From: Mytilus trossulus
Lineage: Eukaryota > Mollusca > Bivalvia > Mytilida > Mytilidae
Direction of reading: 5' to 3'
Length of the DNA: 64,000 bases
NCBI RefSeq assembly: GCF_036588685.1
Contig: NC_086378.1
Location: 77,021,127-77,085,126 of the forward strand
Part shown: piece by piece, positions 33,872-45,700 of the stretch
Layout of the letters: each line of letters opens with the position of its first letter
How positions within the stretch are numbered: position 1 is the first letter of the stretch
Translations under genes and position numbers: made by a program
The notes under the pieces: model-generated
The model's database searches: none
Seen by the model: only the letters and a program-made list of their open reading frames with translations
What the model was told of the DNA's origin: nothing

Positions 33872-36350
33872 TAACTTTGCTGTCAGTACCTAGCAAGATA
33901 CTACTGTGGATACTTTTAAACAGATGATGCTATAGATGACATTCTGAGAAAAGAGCAGACACGGTTTAGATCAGATAGAAAATGTATGGTTTTTACCATC
34001 AGAAATGAAATAGAGCAAAAGTATAGAGTGGCAAAACAAGCTAGACCTTAATTTCATCGACTTTCGCAAAGCCTTTGAAAGCATTATACGAAGTTGATTA
34101 TGAGCCATCTTTAGGGCATATGGGTTACCATTTAAAATAATCACCTTAATACAATTTTTTTAGATAAACTATGTATGCTGTGTATTACATAAACGGTCAA
34201 CAGTCAGAATTATTCATAGTAACATCTAGAGTACCAGAAGGGTGTATTATATCTCCGATCTTATTCATCACAGTGTTTGAGAACAACATTTGGAAATGAA
34301 GTGACAGGCATCAGATGGACTATGAATTCTTTATTAGAAGATATAAAGTTTGCTTATGATAGCTGTCTTCTTTTTTGCAACAGCAATAACTTGCAGAGCA
34401 AAACCAACAGACTGAATGAAACAGCGCTAAGTATGAGCCTGACTATAAATGAGAAGAAGACCAAGCTCGTGAACATTACCAGTAACACAATACAACCAGT
34501 GTACTTTGAAAACTCATTAAAGAAGAGGTTGCATTTTGAGGACTTTGCATACTCTTGGAAGCATGCCAAGTTACTCCAATGAAACAGCAAAAGATAAATG
34601 ATCAATAATTAGCAAAGCCAGATATGCATTCTACCAATCAGGGCCCATATGTAAGAGAGGGTCATTCAGTCTGAAAACGAAGATCAGGATATACGCCAGC
34701 AATGTGAATTCAGTACTTCTATATGTGGCAGAATTCTGGAGAATTATTCATTCAGACATGAAAAGGCTATCATCATTAAATAACTCCAGCTTGAGGAAAA
34801 TCTGCAAGCGTTTCAGGCCCAATAAGATAATCAACAAAGACCTGTATCACAAAACCAATTAATGTTGTATTGAGAAGGAGATTAAAAAGAAGAGCTGGCG
34901 CTGGATTGATCATGTGTTGAGGAAAGGAAATGGGGATATAATCAGGATTACTGACACCTGAAGAAAAAGAGGAAGGTCAAAAGAGACCTGGTGTAGTTTG
35001 GTAGAAACTGAGATGAAAGACCTAGGGGAGACCAAGAAAGAGATTGAGAAGCTGGTAGACAGGCAAATGAGGCGAGTACTGGTTGAGGCTTTATGTGCTC
35101 ACAGACATGAAGACAATGAGTGAGTAAGTGATAAAAATAGCATTGGGTTCAAAATATAAAAGAAATATCCTGAAGCAGAGAAGGCATTAAGTATAACCCT
35201 TGTGTGTCCGTACGTCCCAATGTTGGTTTCAGTTCTTTAATTTTAGTTTGCCTCATCAACTAAAAGTTATCAAAGGTACCAGGATTAATGATGTGAAAAT
35301 TATATATGCAAAGCTTATAACTACAAAACATAGATCAAGGTTGAATATTAGTGGAGTCACTTTATCCATTCTAGAGTTATGCCCCTTTACAAATGTTATA
35401 AACAATTGCGCCAAAAGAGCATGATATGCTGTTCCGTTTCAAAAGAATAAAGTTCAATTACTTTTCAATATCATATTAGAAATTCGAGTAAATCAAAAGG
35501 GAGATTACATCAATAGATATAAACAATTCACCAGTTTCATGAGAACTGCTGAACATTTTTTTTAGTTATTGTCCGAAATCTGAAAAATATAAAACTTTTT
35601 TTTACTGAAAAACACCCCATTGCTCCAAAATGTAAAATCTAAAATTTATAAAAAAGGAAAGGGAGCGGATTCCAATAAATATAATCAATTGACGAAAGTT
35701 TTATGCAAACTGGTTAAAGCCTTTTTGAGTTAAAATTCTACATGTTGACGACCTACAGATGGACAGTGTGATGGACTGAAGAACAATGCTTTACCATAAT
35801 ACGTCCCGTAAATGTGCATATAAAAACATCAGTTTGCCTCAACCAAATGTTATAAAACATCACTTTCAACAAAAGGTGTCAAAATTGGCACTTGCAGCTT
35901 CTTTTATTTACCATCTTGTTTAAAAGCAAGAGCAGAGATGGGTATGATCCAAATCAGTATAATGTCAGGGTCAGAAAGAGACTTGCAATGTAAACTAGCA
36001 TGTAATTAATTAAAGTCAGCATTTATGACTTTACAAAGGAGAGTTCATGATTATATTTATACACATGAGCATGTTATCATCCTTATATGCATGTAAAAGA
36101 AAGGCAAAAGATTTTCTTCCATCATAAATTATATGAACTTGTTTAAGTGATACCCTTCAAATGGTTATAAAGTTATAACTTATAACCTGATACTTTATGA
36201 TGTTACACTACTGTTTCAGGGTTAAGTCAGGAACCTGAAATTCAGAAGTTATCGTTTGTTGATGTAGTTTATAAGTGTTTATCATTTCTCATTTATTTTA
36301 TAGGATAGACCATTGGTTATCCGTTTTGAATGGTTTGACAGTAGTCATTT

Positions 36351-36375
36351 GGGGGGGGGGGGGGGGGGGGGGGGG
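36351..36375 (+). repeat. G homopolymer, 25 bases
   Basis: Twenty-five consecutive G between gtagtcattt and tctaaata. The true length is uncertain because such runs are prone to slippage and sequencing error. Confidence 0.85.
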
Positions 36376-38278
36376 TCTAAATAGTTGCAGTTGTCTAAGC
36401 CAAGGCTTTGTGTAACAGGCCATACTTTGATAATACCTATAATGGTTTACTGTTACAAATTGTTACATCAATGAAGAAATGTCTCATTTACACTCGTACC
36501 GCATCTTCTTATTTCTATAACAATTTATAATGTTAAACTTTAAGTAAACTGGATATTGGATTCACATGAAAAACATTTTGGTGTTAAATATTAATAACTT
36601 AATTTTAAATGTAATACGTCTACTGATTTTCTGAATTTTTTGGTCTATCAGCCTATAGATGTCATCTTACCTTGATGTCACTAACTTTTTCATGATGACT
36701 TATTTAGAATTCAATTATAAAGGATGACTGTAATATTTTTATATCACTTCTTTATAGACAGAACAAAAATGTTACAGTCATTCCTTAAATACAAATGTTC
36801 CTGCCCAAGAAGATAAGGAGAATCTTAATTAAACTAAACAATAGTAGTTCTGAAGGATATGTGTCACAAGATGGTGCTCATAGATGCCTTCCAACATTCA
36901 AAACAAGACAAATACATATCATTTTATTCTTTATTAGTCTTTGCACAGCAAAGTTTATTTCCAAAATAATTAAATTCATACCAGATGACATTACAAACAG
37001 GAAAAATCATCTAAAAAATACCCACAACTTTCCAAAAACTGGATGAATTAATATCATACAAAAAATGAATCAGAACACCATTAAAGCACTAGTATAATAA
37101 TATCTCAGCAACTAGGGAATTATGGGTAAACACAAAGACCTATTGTTAAGGCAGAGGAGGAGTTCATTTACAAGTGACCCCTTTCATACTTCATAAAAGT
37201 TTGAATTATTTCGCTATTACATTTTTAAACAAAACAATTTTTTCATAATTAACAACGCAAAGATGGAGGAGAGACTTTATATTTTTTAACTCTCATCCAA
37301 GTCCAACTTAATTTTATAATCTTGACTCCTGCAAGTAATAATTATCTAAAACTACACTTTCATTTTACAAAAACAATTATTATACAAAATTAGATTTTCA
37401 AAAAGAACTTAAAAAGATAATTCTCAATAATAATTATACATGGTATTTAAGAAAGTTTTCTAATAAAGCATTGAGCATAACATTATACTGTAGGTTCACA
37501 ATTTGTTTACTGTTCCTGACAGTCAATACACTGTATATTTGTCTACCATATAAATTACAATATTCATATTGTTTAATACTGATATTCAATAACACTGAAA
37601 TTAAAATAAAATGATCACTAAGTCATTTTCTCAAAAATACCTAATAATTAATCACCCTAAAATTGTAATATATGAACTGAAAATTTTGCAGCAAATGATA
37701 TAAAAGTTTAAAGTATGGAAATACTAAAACGATATATATTGATATGGAAATAAATTAATCTGAAACTGATGGACAGGAAAATTAAAACTGTTTAAAGCAT
37801 ATATTACTCTGTTTTATTTAGTGTTACTCTCAATACATCTTATTCAATTTGCAGTGTCAGAATCTCAAAATATTAGGGTAATTTCATTACTTCAGCAACA
37901 AAATCAAAATGATGGTATGCCATTGGTTGGTTATCCATTGTTTTGGATGATTTCAACCAATCACAATGTTGTAGTGTACCCTTATGAAAATTTGACCCAC
38001 ATTGCCACATTCAAATCAGGAAATGATTTTGTCAAAGAAATAAGGTGAAACATTGAGAATTAAAGTGCATCTAAAAACTCCGAACAATGTACCATTACTT
38101 TGCGTTATTCAGAACTTTTAATTGGTTAAATTATACCCTGATATTTCTCAAATAAGATTGAATAGCATATCAATTAAAATGTCTGCCCATAAAAAAGCTG
38201 AGGTAAGTAATACAATCCTCATAATAACACAAATACAAAATTAGAACACATAACATATAATGAGAACATTATTATTTC

Positions 38279-38366
38279 TAAACAACTGTAAACCAATCAA
38301 AATACACGTAATATCTAAATGTTCATCTCTAAACAACTGTAAACCAATCAAAATACACGTAACATA
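38279..38366 (+). repeat. tandem duplication, about 50-bp period
   Basis: aaacaactgtaaaccaatca followed by aaatacacgtaa occurs at about 38279-38316 and 38328-38366. Confidence 0.8.
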
Positions 38367-38579
38367 TCTAAACATCCATGTTCACCTGGAACATGCCGAT
38401 TTCTAAAATTAATTTATCACAGAAACATAAAAGAACAAATTTTGTTATGACAAAAATATTTACATATACAACTTATAGAGTGACTGTGCAACCAACACCC
38501 CTGTAGTAGTACCAGTATAACTTTCTACATATCAGAACAATAAGTAATATCATTTATTGAAATTTGAAAAGGCTGTGAC

Positions 38580-39162
38580 AAAGGAGTAGGACCGGTAAGA
38601 CCCTTATTTGGCCCCAAAATATAGCAATTTTACAAAATTGTTAAAATGTAAATTTCTAGTTATCTATTGGAAAGAAGAATGGTTCTGCAACATAAATATG
38701 TGTTGTTTTTGACAATACAATGCACATATATCGGGTACTAACATCATAAAGTCATGCCAAATTACTGAAATCTTCACAATTTTAGCATTTTAGTTAAATT
38801 TTTGACGGTTTTAGTCTTAAATGAAAGTGGCCACATTTGTGTTCATTTATAATATTAAAATGTAAGTTGTATTTGATGATAATACATAACATATATAAAG
38901 GTTGAGGATGAACACGGATGCGGCCACTTTCATTTTTGACAAAAGCGATCTAAAAATTGACAGTTTTTTGGCATATTTCATAGATTTTCCATATTTGAGC
39001 TAGAATCGGAGCCTTTTAATGACAAAATCAGTTAAAATCGTTTACATAATATAATTGAATCAATTGAAATAGACACTTAAGTGTTTAAAAAGTGTTCAAA
39101 ATTTTTCGTTTGATGAACCTGAAATTTGAGGCCAAAATCGCCCTTACCCGACCTACTCCTTT
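38580..39162. mobile_element. MITE with aaaggagtagg ends
   Basis: Left aaaggagtaggaccggtaag and right end cctactccttt pair over about 36 bases with mismatches (including ttggcccc against gaggccaa). The interior is AT-rich, non-coding, with agtggccacattt and inverted gcggccacttt. No clear target duplication. Confidence 0.65.
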
Positions 39163-39725
39163 CATAATGTATAAATGTAAAAAGATACTTTCTTTTAGAA
39201 GAAAAGCAACTTAAAAAAGTGGTCAGTTATATTTTCATTATTTTTTTTTCTTTTAATTCAAATTTTTCAAGGGATATTTTGTACATAAATTTGAAATTTT
39301 CAAGAAAACTTTTAATTGTCCTTGTTTTGAGTTATATGCAGTCTAATGGCATTTAAAGTTTGTTCTAAGGACAAGTTAAGATCAATTAAATAGCAATATT
39401 GTATGACACAACAGTATCACATCAGGTATCCAAATCCAAAGTATGTGGAGTGATAAGGATACTTAGTGTGAATATTTTATATTGTGTAAAAAGAAAAAAA
39501 AAATTCTATGCTTGAAGTTTTTTGAAATTTTTAAAAAATATGACTATTTTAAAATAACTAACTACTTCTAAGGCTTTAGATATTAATGTTGCATCAAAAG
39601 TAATGCAAAACATCACACCTTAAGACATTATAAAATGTCAAATAGTTGAAAACAATTGTTTCTACAGTATAGCACCATACATTGATTCTCAGATGGCTTT
39701 TAATAAAATAAAATGAATATGATTA

Positions 39726-39973
39726 AACTAGAGATTTTTATAATCTACACTAGTTGGAAGAAAGTCATTCCTTGGAACACCACTTTTGTTTTGGATGTTC
39801 AATGTTTTTAAATCAGAACATTGAGTTGGAACCCCCCTTTAGGCTAGGTTGGAACCCCCCTTTCAAAAATGACTGGATCTGCCTCTGTATTGTATTGTCA
39901 TCTCATAACGACGACGGACGATGCCGGACGCCAAGTGATGTGAAAAGCTCACTTGGCCCTTCGGGCCAGGTGA
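39726..39973 (-). mobile_element. hairpin-ended bivalve repeat, short copy
   Basis: It begins actagag and ends with the terminal hairpin agctcacttggcccttcggg and ccaggtgagct, preceded by gacgacggacg, as in the elements at 61137 and 62056. Its middle (gttggaacccccctt twice) differs from the others. Confidence 0.65.
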
Positions 39974-41379
39974 GCTAAAAAGGATCTCTAATTACAGGGT
40001 CAATAATGGGAAATTGGCAAACAGATTATTTAAGTGTAAGCAAGATGCTTGCCATTAACAACCAATATGAATCTTAAATATAAATGTAACTGTTGTAATT
40101 ATTCATCATTTTCAATGGATATATTTTACATGGCAAAAACGGAAAGGAGAAAACAAAGTGTCAAAAAAAGGTTGAAAAAACATAAAAAGATTCACAACAT
40201 TCTGTAATATACTATATAAAAAAACTAAAAAACATTGGGCAACAGAAAACCCATCACTAAGTCGATCCACATTGGGGGAAAAGTTTATATAGTTTGGTTT
40301 TGAGTAAATAAATAAATATCATGCAGTAGAAATAAACAATAACATCATACATAATTATTTGTTAAACAGTAATTTAAAACTGTTTACTTTTGTGCCGTTA
40401 TCTCAATGCCCTTTCAGATTTACACAGAACAATACATCATGTAATTTAAGAAGTCAATTAAAAGATATCACATGATATACACATTGTATTGGATTATTTC
40501 CCTTTAATAAGGAAAAATATAATACCAACATTGTCTTTGGAGAATTATATTTTATCGATTTTAAAATTGGCTTGATGTCAAAATCACATCTGTTGAATAA
40601 AGAAAGTAATCAAAGACGGAAGAAAAAGTAATGTGAATCAATGTATGTCATGTTAATTCAGAAAGTATTTGACTTTTATAAATTTGCTTTATCAAGATTA
40701 AATAGGACACAAAGTAAAATCTGTCATTAAGGATTTGTAATGTTAGGTTGGTGTCTTATTGATATATATTCAACATCTCTTTTTATTGATTTATAAATAT
40801 TTTTGTTATAGATGTTAATCATCAAATAAAGACAAAGAAAAACTATTATATAAAAGTAAATTTTTGGTACTTCAAAAACTATTCATAATATCATAAAATC
40901 AAACAACAAAAAAATGACAATACTTTAAAAGTATTTAACAACTTCAACAACTTAACAAACATAAACCAACAAGACCTATATTGTAAACAACAAAATTAAC
41001 ATGCATATATGGAAATGGAATTCAATTCTGTCTAATATTTTGGTAAATAAATTTGAAATTCGCCGTTTCAGAATCTATTGCATACTAGGTAAAATTTCAA
41101 AAGCATTCAACAAAATGTTGTGATTGGTTTAAAACATTCTAAACAATGGAAATTGAACCAATGAAGTTAAGTTATTTTCATTTTCATGTACGAACAATGA
41201 GATTACTCATTATGTACTTTAGATTCTGAAAAGGTCAATTAAATAACAAACACATGTTGTCATGTGACATTATCATATGACATTTCAATAGGTAATCTCA
41301 AACATGAGTGCTTGTTTATATAAAAAGGTGACTAGTTTTTCTTATAAAATAAAAATAAACACATTTAGGTGTGTGTTAA

Positions 41380-41656
41380 GGTGGTACCCAACACCTTCAC
41401 CAAAATTAATTTGGCTTGTTTAATTTTTATAAAATTTTGAATAAGTATTTACTTTGACCCTTTGACAAGAATATAAAAATTTCCAAAAATTTGAACCAAC
41501 CATTTCATCAGAAAAATTACACTGGTTATATAGCAGTTTGACAAACACTAATTTTGATCATTGAGAAGTTTAAAATTGCCTTCACAACGCAAAGTAATTT
41601 AAAAAAATGTTCAGCTGATTTTACAGAGTTATATCCCTGTAGTGTTAGGTACCACC
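41380..41656 (-). mobile_element. piggyBac-like MITE, TTAA target duplication, second copy
   Basis: ggtggtaccc and ggtaccacc ends are flanked by TTAA at 41376-41379 and 41657-41660. It is the same family as 30520-30792 in opposite orientation; 277 bases, non-coding. Confidence 0.78.
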
Positions 41657-42424
41657 TTAATTTTCCACAACTTATTAAACTGTTAAATAATTGAGATCTT
41701 ATAACTGAAAAAAATTTGCTAAACAGATATCATTTAAACAGATGATTTAACTCATCAAAAATTAAAGTCGAATCAATTGAAACAAAAGCAAATCATGTGT
41801 ATAATAATGGGATTATGAGGGATATTTTTTAAAAGTGTGAATAGAATCAACTATAAATAGATTTGTTTTGTGAATCCTAACATTTTCAAATTACTGCTGT
41901 CAAAATAAAAAAAATAATCAGCGTCCCATATTCACTGAAATAATAATTGATGAGTTTATACTGTATTGTAAATATCAGATAAATAATAAGAATTAAAAAA
42001 AGTGGCTTGATACAATTCCTTATATGAAAGTTATAGACTACAATAGCAATACTGTGTTGTAATAATCTGTGACCATTAGGAATCCATTTTAAACTGGTAC
42101 CCTGTTTCTTTTCTTTATTGTAAGTGTCCAAAGCCAGGTATATTCTGAACATTCTGGAGTCCTAATAAAATAAACATATAAATATATATAACATATCAGC
42201 CATAACTATGAAACTATAAAAACAATATTTTTTTTTACTTAAATATATACCAAACCTTTAAATAGATAGATGCATACAAAATACCTGACTTAATAAATTA
42301 TCAAGGTATACCAATATTTTGTACATTGAAATCTAAAATGTCACAACTGCCACAAGCCTAGTCAATGATTTTGGGAAATATGCACACATTTAAAGAATTG
42401 GGAAAAAGAACATCACCATTCAAA

Positions 42425-42475
42425 CAAGAGGCTATCAAGAGCCTGAAATGCGCACCTGTAATTTTTTGCTTATAT
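42425..42475 (-). repeat. terminal hairpin block of the hairpin-ended repeat
   Basis: acaagaggctatcaagagcc then tgaaatgcgcacctg matches the terminal block at 17881 and, inverted, 63255-63293. It sits 60 bases past the GARRE1-like stop codon, so it is probably in the 3' UTR. Confidence 0.55.
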
Positions 42476-42530
42476 CTTTCATCAATGATTATTTTTGCTT
42501 TTCAATTTATATTTGTATATTAATTTGTAA

Positions 42531-42707
42531 TTAAGTCAAACCTGGTGCAGAAGGCCACATGTTTCTATTGGCAAGGGGGTCACTCCACTGCATAGATAAT
42601 GGACGATGTGATTGGTTTCTCCCTTGGTCACATGGTGATACAGCTGCAGTCTGATTGGATGATGGCCATGACTGTTTCTGAGACCATGATACTGATGACA
42701 AGATGTC
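42531..42707 (-). CDS. GARRE1-like terminal coding exon
   Basis: 177 bases after acceptor catgtaattttag, ending in TAA at 42531-42533. It encodes three Trp motifs, VSWSQKQSWPSS, QWSDPL and NMWPSAPGLT. A gtttga inside could be a weak donor, but the open frame simply ends four codons later. Confidence 0.72.
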   Translation of the reverse strand, partial: DILSSVSWSQKQSWPSSNQTAAVSPCDQGRNQSHRPLSMQWSDPLANRNMWPSAPGLT

Positions 42708-45700
42708 CTAAAATTACATGGAAGATCATTTCAGGACAAGTTCTCAAATGAGACATGTGATATATTTATTTTTAAAAGTTCCCTTTAAAGATGTACTAAG
42801 GTGAGGTTTTGGAATTTGTTTTAGATGTTACGAATCCTTGATTTTTTTACCCATACTGTACAAGATAAAATATTTTGCCCATTACACTTATTCATCTTTT
42901 TATTTCAGCCTTAATAGCTCATAAAAGGCCATTTGCCAAAATTTAAGCAGATTCTTGATTTTTTTCTTTTGATTTTTTTTTTACCCAAATAATACCAATG
43001 CAATTATAAGGTTAAAGTAAGTCTTATAGAAAGCTAGTGAATTCTCATACAAACTCTAATTATAAAGATATTGTTAAGGAATTCTATACTTCTGCCATCA
43101 AACACTCAATACAATTCATGAATAACAAAACAGGGTTCCAAATTTTTAATACTGTAAGATGATATTTTTTCACTCTAAGCATAAGTGTGATATCAATCAG
43201 TTTATACAGTAAATTATATTTGAAAGCTAAAATAATCATAAAATGTAAAACTTACAACATTTTGTTCATCTGTATTCTTCATGTTTTTGTCTGTTTCTTC
43301 GTCACTACTTTCATTCCTGTTATTGTAATAAACAACAAAATTAAATAAACAGTGTAACCTGCCTAATCTGACACCTGAGTATTAAAACATCCTGCTATAA
43401 TCAACACATTATTTGGTCATGAAATATGCCTATCCTTGCAGAAAAAAACAGATTATTCCTACACCCTGCTTAATCTGATATTTTTTTCTGTTCCCCTTTT
43501 GTGTCGTAATACACAGATTGCACTGTCATTCTAAAACTGACATAAATTCTTTTAATGGTTTTATTAAATTCCACCTGGTAAAGGTGATCTATCATCTTAG
43601 TGCCTTTTTTGTCAGTGTTTTTTTTAATTTCTATTTTGATTGAATTCTCTAAATGTCTTATTAATATCATTGGAAACTCAATTGCGTCCGTCTGTCCGGC
43701 GTAAACATGTCGCACCGTAACTTGAGAACGACTTATCCAAATTTCATGAAACTTAATATAGTTGTTTCTTATGATGGTCAAATGATCTGTATACTTTTTG
43801 GTGAAAATAAGATTTAAACTTTTTGAGTTACGGCACTTTGTAACTAAAACAGGGGGGGTGTTTTTTTTCACATGTCGCACCGTATCTCAAAAACGATTCT
43901 TCATAATGGCTTAAAACTTTACACACTTCTTAGTTATATTAATCTTTATATCTGTATACTTTTTGGTGATGATTCAAAATTTCATTTTTGAGTTATTGAG
44001 TATTTTGTAAAAAAGGGGGAGGTTTTTTTTACATGTCGCGCCATATCTCAAAAACGATTTATGATTATTGCTTAAAACTTTACACATGTCTTTGTTATAT
44101 TAATCTAAAGATCTGTATACTTTTTGGTGATGATTAAAAATTTCATTTTTGAGTAATGGAGTATTTTGTAAAAAAGGGGGAGTTTTTTTTTTACATGTTG
44201 TGTCGTATCTCAAAAACAATTTTATTATTGCTTAAAACTTTACACACTTCTATGTTGTATTAATGTAAAGATCTGTAGTGTATACTTTTTGGTGATGATT
44301 CAAAATTTTATCTTAGTGATATTTAGTATTTTGTAAAAAAAAAAAAAAAAGGTGGGGGGTTTCACATGTCCCTCCGTGTCTCAAAAACAATATATGGTTA
44401 TTGCTTAAAACTTTCTTAGAAACTATTTCTGATTATTGCATGAAAATTCCACGCAAGACGTCAGGCGTATCATGCGCTCATGGCGCAGCTGTTTATTATT
44501 CATGTTTTTCACAGATGGTCTTTTAGAAATAATGTGATTAACAATGGTACAAATTTCATATTTAGTTTATTCAAAGTACATATATTTGCAAAAAGCTTAC
44601 TTTGAATCCATTGCATGTACAAGGTCCAGCCCTACAGCAAAAAACTGTTCTCCGCAGGAAGAATCGTCACTGAGATCGTCAGAGTCCTGTATAGCAGACC
44701 AGCTACTATTTAGACTGTTTAAAGTATCTGAGCTGAAAGTAAAGAGAAAAATCATTTATATAATCCTGTATAGCAGACCAGCTACTATTTAGACTGTTTA
44801 GAGTATCTGAGCTGAAATAAATATATTTTTTCTTGATAAACTATGTTTTTTTTAACAAAACCAAAAATGTGGGCCATTTCTGGATAGATATTTTAATATC
44901 TATTTGGTACCTTTAAAAGTAGCAGTAGAGTTGTCACACTCACAGGTTTATTTGTTTATTTGGTTGTATATTTGTTGTTGAAGGTTATTATTTTCTGCTG
45001 ATATAAACATATTTTTTTTTTGTTCAGAAATTTACTATATATTTCAAATGAACTAAATAGCAAAATTATTATGTTTCCATCAAGAGAATAAAAACAATTG
45101 AATAAAAAAATTAAAAAAATGCTTTATTTTTCAAACAAACTAAATTTATTTTTTTATGTTTAAGCAAACTAATTATCTATATTAAACCACACAATTCTTC
45201 TCAAATCTTTATTTTTTTTTGCCAATTTACCATGATTTACCATTTTCTTTATCCATTTTGCTGAATAGTGATTTGTCTGTATTCTTTATTTTATTGTGCC
45301 GATTTTCTCTATTCTTTATCTAATATGCCCATTATTCTCTATCATGTAAACCCCATCCAAAAACCCTCAATTTTCATTTTTTTTATTTATCTTATGAGTT
45401 AATGATAGAGACTGCTGCAAAAATGACGTACAATTTCATAACATTTAAGACAAAAAATTGGTGATTTCTCTCCAAAAAGGTCTCAAACAAGCATACTACC
45501 GTATAGCATGTCATTTTCCTGGATGTAAATTTTCACGATTTTTATTGAATAAGGTATACAAAATATTTTGGCAGTTATTTTGGGGGGATTTAAAACTTTT
45601 ATCAATACCTTTGCATGTAAACTTTTAGTTAAGCAGAATTTATTTTGGAGATTTTGTTATATCCATGAAAATAAGCGAAAAATAACCCACTTTACGATAT

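Larger units (their letters stand above)
31905..35125 (+). pseudogene. dead non-LTR retrotransposon (endonuclease plus reverse transcriptase)
   Basis: Many frames must be combined to read it. Endonuclease remnants: IECYAPNK near 32030, a GDMNAK-like patch near 32145 and CGSDHHLISGKIRLKL near 32430. Reverse transcriptase remnants: EVSRDEINKGILRLKNGKSH (33135-33200), ITLLSVPSKILL (near 33880), PEGCIISPILF (near 34240), a damaged active site FAYDSCLLF (34350), and a C-terminal tail with GRSKETW, KDLGETKKEIEKLVDRQM and LVEALCAHRHEDNE ending near 35125. Stops and frameshifts occur throughout, and the catalytic Asp pair is lost. Three later insertions lie inside (32660-32768, 33237-33530, 33692-33871). 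Clade is not resolved; RTE-like or CR1-like are options. Confidence 0.8.
35126..42530. other. intergenic region between the dead retrotransposon and the GARRE1-like gene
   Basis: No coding exon was recognised. It holds a 25-base G run (36351-36375), a 50-base tandem duplication (38279-38366), MITEs at 38580-39162 and 41380-41656, and hairpin-ended repeat copies at 39726-39973 and from about 42425. Minus-strand AATAAA at 42114-42119 could end the GARRE1-like transcript. Confidence 0.5.

Noticed and set aside
36795-37046. 83-codon plus frame with a Lys-rich start.
   Set aside because: No recognisable domain and composition like the surrounding AT-rich DNA.
37821-38048. 75-codon plus frame with a hydrophobic start.
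   Set aside because: No family motifs and no splice sites; it includes near-palindromic ccaatca sequence typical of repeats.
43470-43880. 136-codon minus-strand open frame.
   Set aside because: It lies in the first part of a non-coding tandem repeat and shows no family motifs; the same repeat units further on are full of stops.
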